The position numbers and the translations under genes are program-made. 34,951 nt of DNA from a gamma proteobacterium endosymbiont of Lamellibrachia anaximandri (GTDB lineage: Bacteria; Pseudomonadota; Gammaproteobacteria; Chromatiales; Chromatiaceae), in assembly GCA_016756835.1 (NCBI GenBank), contig JAESPE010000036.1, forward strand, positions 1 through 34,951, in the 5' to 3' direction. Each line of letters opens with the position of its first letter. Within the stretch, counting starts at the first letter, position 1. Of this stretch, positions 33,109 through 34,951 are shown one piece after another. The notes under the pieces are model-generated. The model was given only the letters and a program-made list of their open reading frames with translations. It did no database searches and was not told where the DNA came from.

Positions 33109-34587
33109 ATGAGTGATAACCAGATCCTGCTCGGTGGAAACGGTAAGGCACAGATCCTGCTCAATGCCGCAATGGCCAACAGGCACGGCCTCATTTCCGG
33201 CGCGACCGGTACCGGCAAGACAGTCACTCTACAGGTGTTGGCTGAATCCTTCTCCCGTCTCGGGGTGCCTGTTTTTACTGCCGACGTGAAAGGGGATCTG
33301 TCGGGCTTGGCCGGTAGCGGCAAAGCCCATCCCAAGGTCACTGAGCGTCTTGAATATATCGGCATCGAAGATCACGATTTTGAAGGCAATCCGGTAATCT
33401 TCTGGGATGTCTACAGCAAGCAGGGGCACCCGGTGCGCACCACCGTCTCCGAGATGGGTCCCACTCTGCTGGCCAACCTGCTGGAGCTGAACGAGACACA
33501 GGGAGGGGTACTGCAGATAGTCTTCAGCGTCGCTGATGACGAGGGTCTGCTGCTACTCGACCTGAAGGATCTGCGTTCCATGCTCAACTGGGTGGCTGAC
33601 AACGCCAAGGAACTGGAACGGGAGTATGGCCGCGTGTCGAGACAGAGTGTGGGCGCTATCATGCGCCGCCTGCTGGTATTGGAAGAGGCTGGCGGCGAGA
33701 TCTTTTTTGGAGAGCCGGCCATTCGCATAGAACACCTGATGCAGACCGACTTTTCCGGTCGCGGTGTCATCAGCATTCTCGATGCCACCACCCTCTACCA
33801 CTCACCCCGAATCTACGCCACCTTTCTGCTTTGGCTGCTCTCCGAACTGATGGAGGAGCTGCCGGAACAGGGGGATGCCGACCGCCCCAAACTGGTCTTC
33901 TTTTTCGACGAGGCCCACTTGCTGTTCAGCAAAGCGCCAAAAGCGCTGCTGGAAAAGATTACCCAGGTGGTACGACTGATTCGATCCAAGGGCGTGGGTA
34001 TCTTTTTCGTCACCCAATATCCCAATGATGTGCCCGACGAGGTCATCGGCCAGCTCGGCAACCGCATTCAGCACGCCCTGCGCGCCTTCACCCCCAGAGA
34101 CAGGAAGGCCGTCAAGGCGGCCGCCGAGACCTTCCGCCAGAACCCCGTCTTCGATACCGAGGAGGTGATCGGACAGTTGGGTGTGGGGGAGGCCCTGATC
34201 TCAACCCTCAACCACAAGGGTGTTCCGAGCATGGTGGAGCGCACCCTGATGTCACCGCCCCGCTCCAAGTTCGGCCCGGTGGATGAATCAGATAGGAAAC
34301 GGATCATCAGCCGCTCCCCTCTCAAGAGCAGCTATGAAGGACCCCTCGACCGGGAATCAGCCTACGAGATGCTGATCAAACGTGAGGAGGAGCTGGCCAA
34401 ACAGCGGGAACAACAGACGCAGGAAGAGAGTGAGGGGAAGGATTCGAAGAAATCACGCAGCAGTGGTGGCCGTAAACGTCAGGGCATGGGAGAGGCCTTC
34501 GTAAAATCAGTGGCCAGGGCGATCGGTTCCAACTTGGGCCGGCAGATAATCCGGGGCATCCTTGGCAGTATTATCGGCAAGCGTTGA
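33109..34587 (+). CDS. yjgR: HerA-like P-loop ATPase of the YjgR/DUF853 family
   Basis: 492 residues. Walker A GATGTGKT (31-38), then FTADVKGDLSGLAG, GHPVRTTVSEMGP, and Walker B KLVFFFDEAHLLF (near 260-272), RLIRSKGVGIFFVTQ and GQLGNRIQHALRAFTPRD match the E. coli YjgR family along nearly the whole length. The last 85 residues are charged (EEELAKQREQQTQEE), then an amphipathic end. Members are predicted DNA-translocating or helicase-like ATPases, but the cellular role is not established. The ATG at 33109 follows CAGGGAACAGACC, a fair ribosome site. Confidence 0.94.
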   Translation: MSDNQILLGGNGKAQILLNAAMANRHGLISGATGTGKTVTLQVLAESFSRLGVPVFTADVKGDLSGLAGSGKAHPKVTERLEYIGIEDHDFEGNPVIFWDVYSKQGHPVRTTVSEMGPTLLANLLELNETQGGVLQIVFSVADDEGLLLLDLKDLRSMLNWVADNAKELEREYGRVSRQSVGAIMRRLLVLEEAGGEIFFGEPAIRIEHLMQTDFSGRGVISILDATTLYHSPRIYATFLLWLLSELMEELPEQGDADRPKLVFFFDEAHLLFSKAPKALLEKITQVVRLIRSKGVGIFFVTQYPNDVPDEVIGQLGNRIQHALRAFTPRDRKAVKAAAETFRQNPVFDTEEVIGQLGVGEALISTLNHKGVPSMVERTLMSPPRSKFGPVDESDRKRIISRSPLKSSYEGPLDRESAYEMLIKREEELAKQREQQTQEESEGKDSKKSRSSGGRKRQGMGEAFVKSVARAIGSNLGRQIIRGILGSIIGKR

Positions 34588-34661
34588 ATACTGTTTGTTG
34601 AGCCGGTTTTCGCATTCCTGAGATTATTTTCACAATAACCCTACGAATCAGTAACACTAAT

Positions 34662-34951
34662 ATGACAGACCAGCCTGATACAGAAGCCAACAATGAACCA
34701 CTGTTCACTCCCGTTGAGGCCCGCATACTCGGCGTGTTGATGGAGAAACAGCGGACCACACCGGACAATTATCCGCTCACCCTCAACGCACTGGTACAGG
34801 CCTGTAACCAGAAGACCAGCCGTAACCCGGTGATGCAGCTGACCCAGCAAGTGAGTCTTCGACCTCGTGAAAGATTTTGGGACATCCCAGTCCCCAAAAT
34901 CGACTCGGCCTTCGACAGCCTGTTTGTGCCCCGGCCGTCCCGGTCACTGGC
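34662..34951 (+). pseudogene. yceH: YceH family (DUF480) protein, 5' part, interrupted by the 104-bp repeat
   Basis: Codons 1-62 match YceH, a winged-helix protein of unclear role ([40 protein letters not shown]). Family members run to about 215-230 residues, and the sequence should continue with an EVxxxL-type helix. Instead, from codon 63 the frame enters the terminal repeat ([17 protein letters not shown]) and stays open to the window end without family similarity. So the gene is either disrupted by an inserted element or the contig jumps here. The rest of the gene is not in the window. Confidence 0.8.
34848..34951. repeat. 104-bp repeat, right copy (inverted relative to 10-113)
   Basis: Exact reverse complement of 10-113. 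It begins at codon 63 of yceH and is cut by the window end, so the full element may be longer: the left copy has nine more bases (1-9) with no counterpart here. The yceH side and the cobS side share the repeat but differ immediately beyond it. Confidence 0.9.

Overview
This window looks like a chromosomal contig from a sulfur-oxidising, free-living or symbiotic gammaproteobacterium (Chromatiales / Sedimenticolaceae-like; inferred from gene content, not from a search). The main pointers are a Tat-exported SoxB thiosulfohydrolase, cobalamin synthesis (CobS), and gammaproteobacterial housekeeping genes (FabI, Tex, YjgR, YpfJ, YceH). No rRNA, tRNA, CRISPR array or complete insertion sequence was seen.

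Layout. (1) 1-875: a 104-bp repeat followed by cobS. (2) 876-4755: a segment bracketed by a duplicated piece of the cobS 3' end. It encodes a very large secreted protein with seven regular 58-residue repeats, DUF11-like domains and a C-terminal CFI-box sorting/anchor region. (3) 4756-7023: an HBM/HAMP membrane sensor without an output domain, and a GFA/CENP-V-type zinc enzyme. (4) 7086-14370: an accessory block, all on the minus strand: a protein with eight WGENxGW repeats, a secreted beta-helix protein, a DUF4157 protein with two HELTH motifs, a TIR-domain protein between two copies of a palindromic repeat, and a metzincin protease without a signal peptide. This is the most likely place for an undescribed conflict or effector system. 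(5) 14533-21219: a peptide/nickel-type ABC importer operon (solute-binding lipoprotein, two permeases, double ATPase). (6) 21522-28193: fabI, then soxB convergent to it, then a sensor kinase/response regulator pair with a PhnD-like sensor (TtrS/FixJ-like layout) and a conserved protein of unknown function. (7) 28434-34951: tex, a low-complexity secreted Gly/Pro/Gln/Tyr-rich protein, ypfJ with a DUF2780 gene, yjgR, and the 5' part of yceH, which is broken by a second, inverted copy of the 104-bp repeat.

The core metabolic genes are intact and ordinary. The unusual features are the many palindromic repeat families between genes, the repeats at the two ends and around the 3.8-kb secreted-protein segment, and the metalloprotease/TIR block. 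The soxB gene next to a TtrS-like two-component system suggests that sulfur-compound sensing may control thiosulfate oxidation here; that link is inference.
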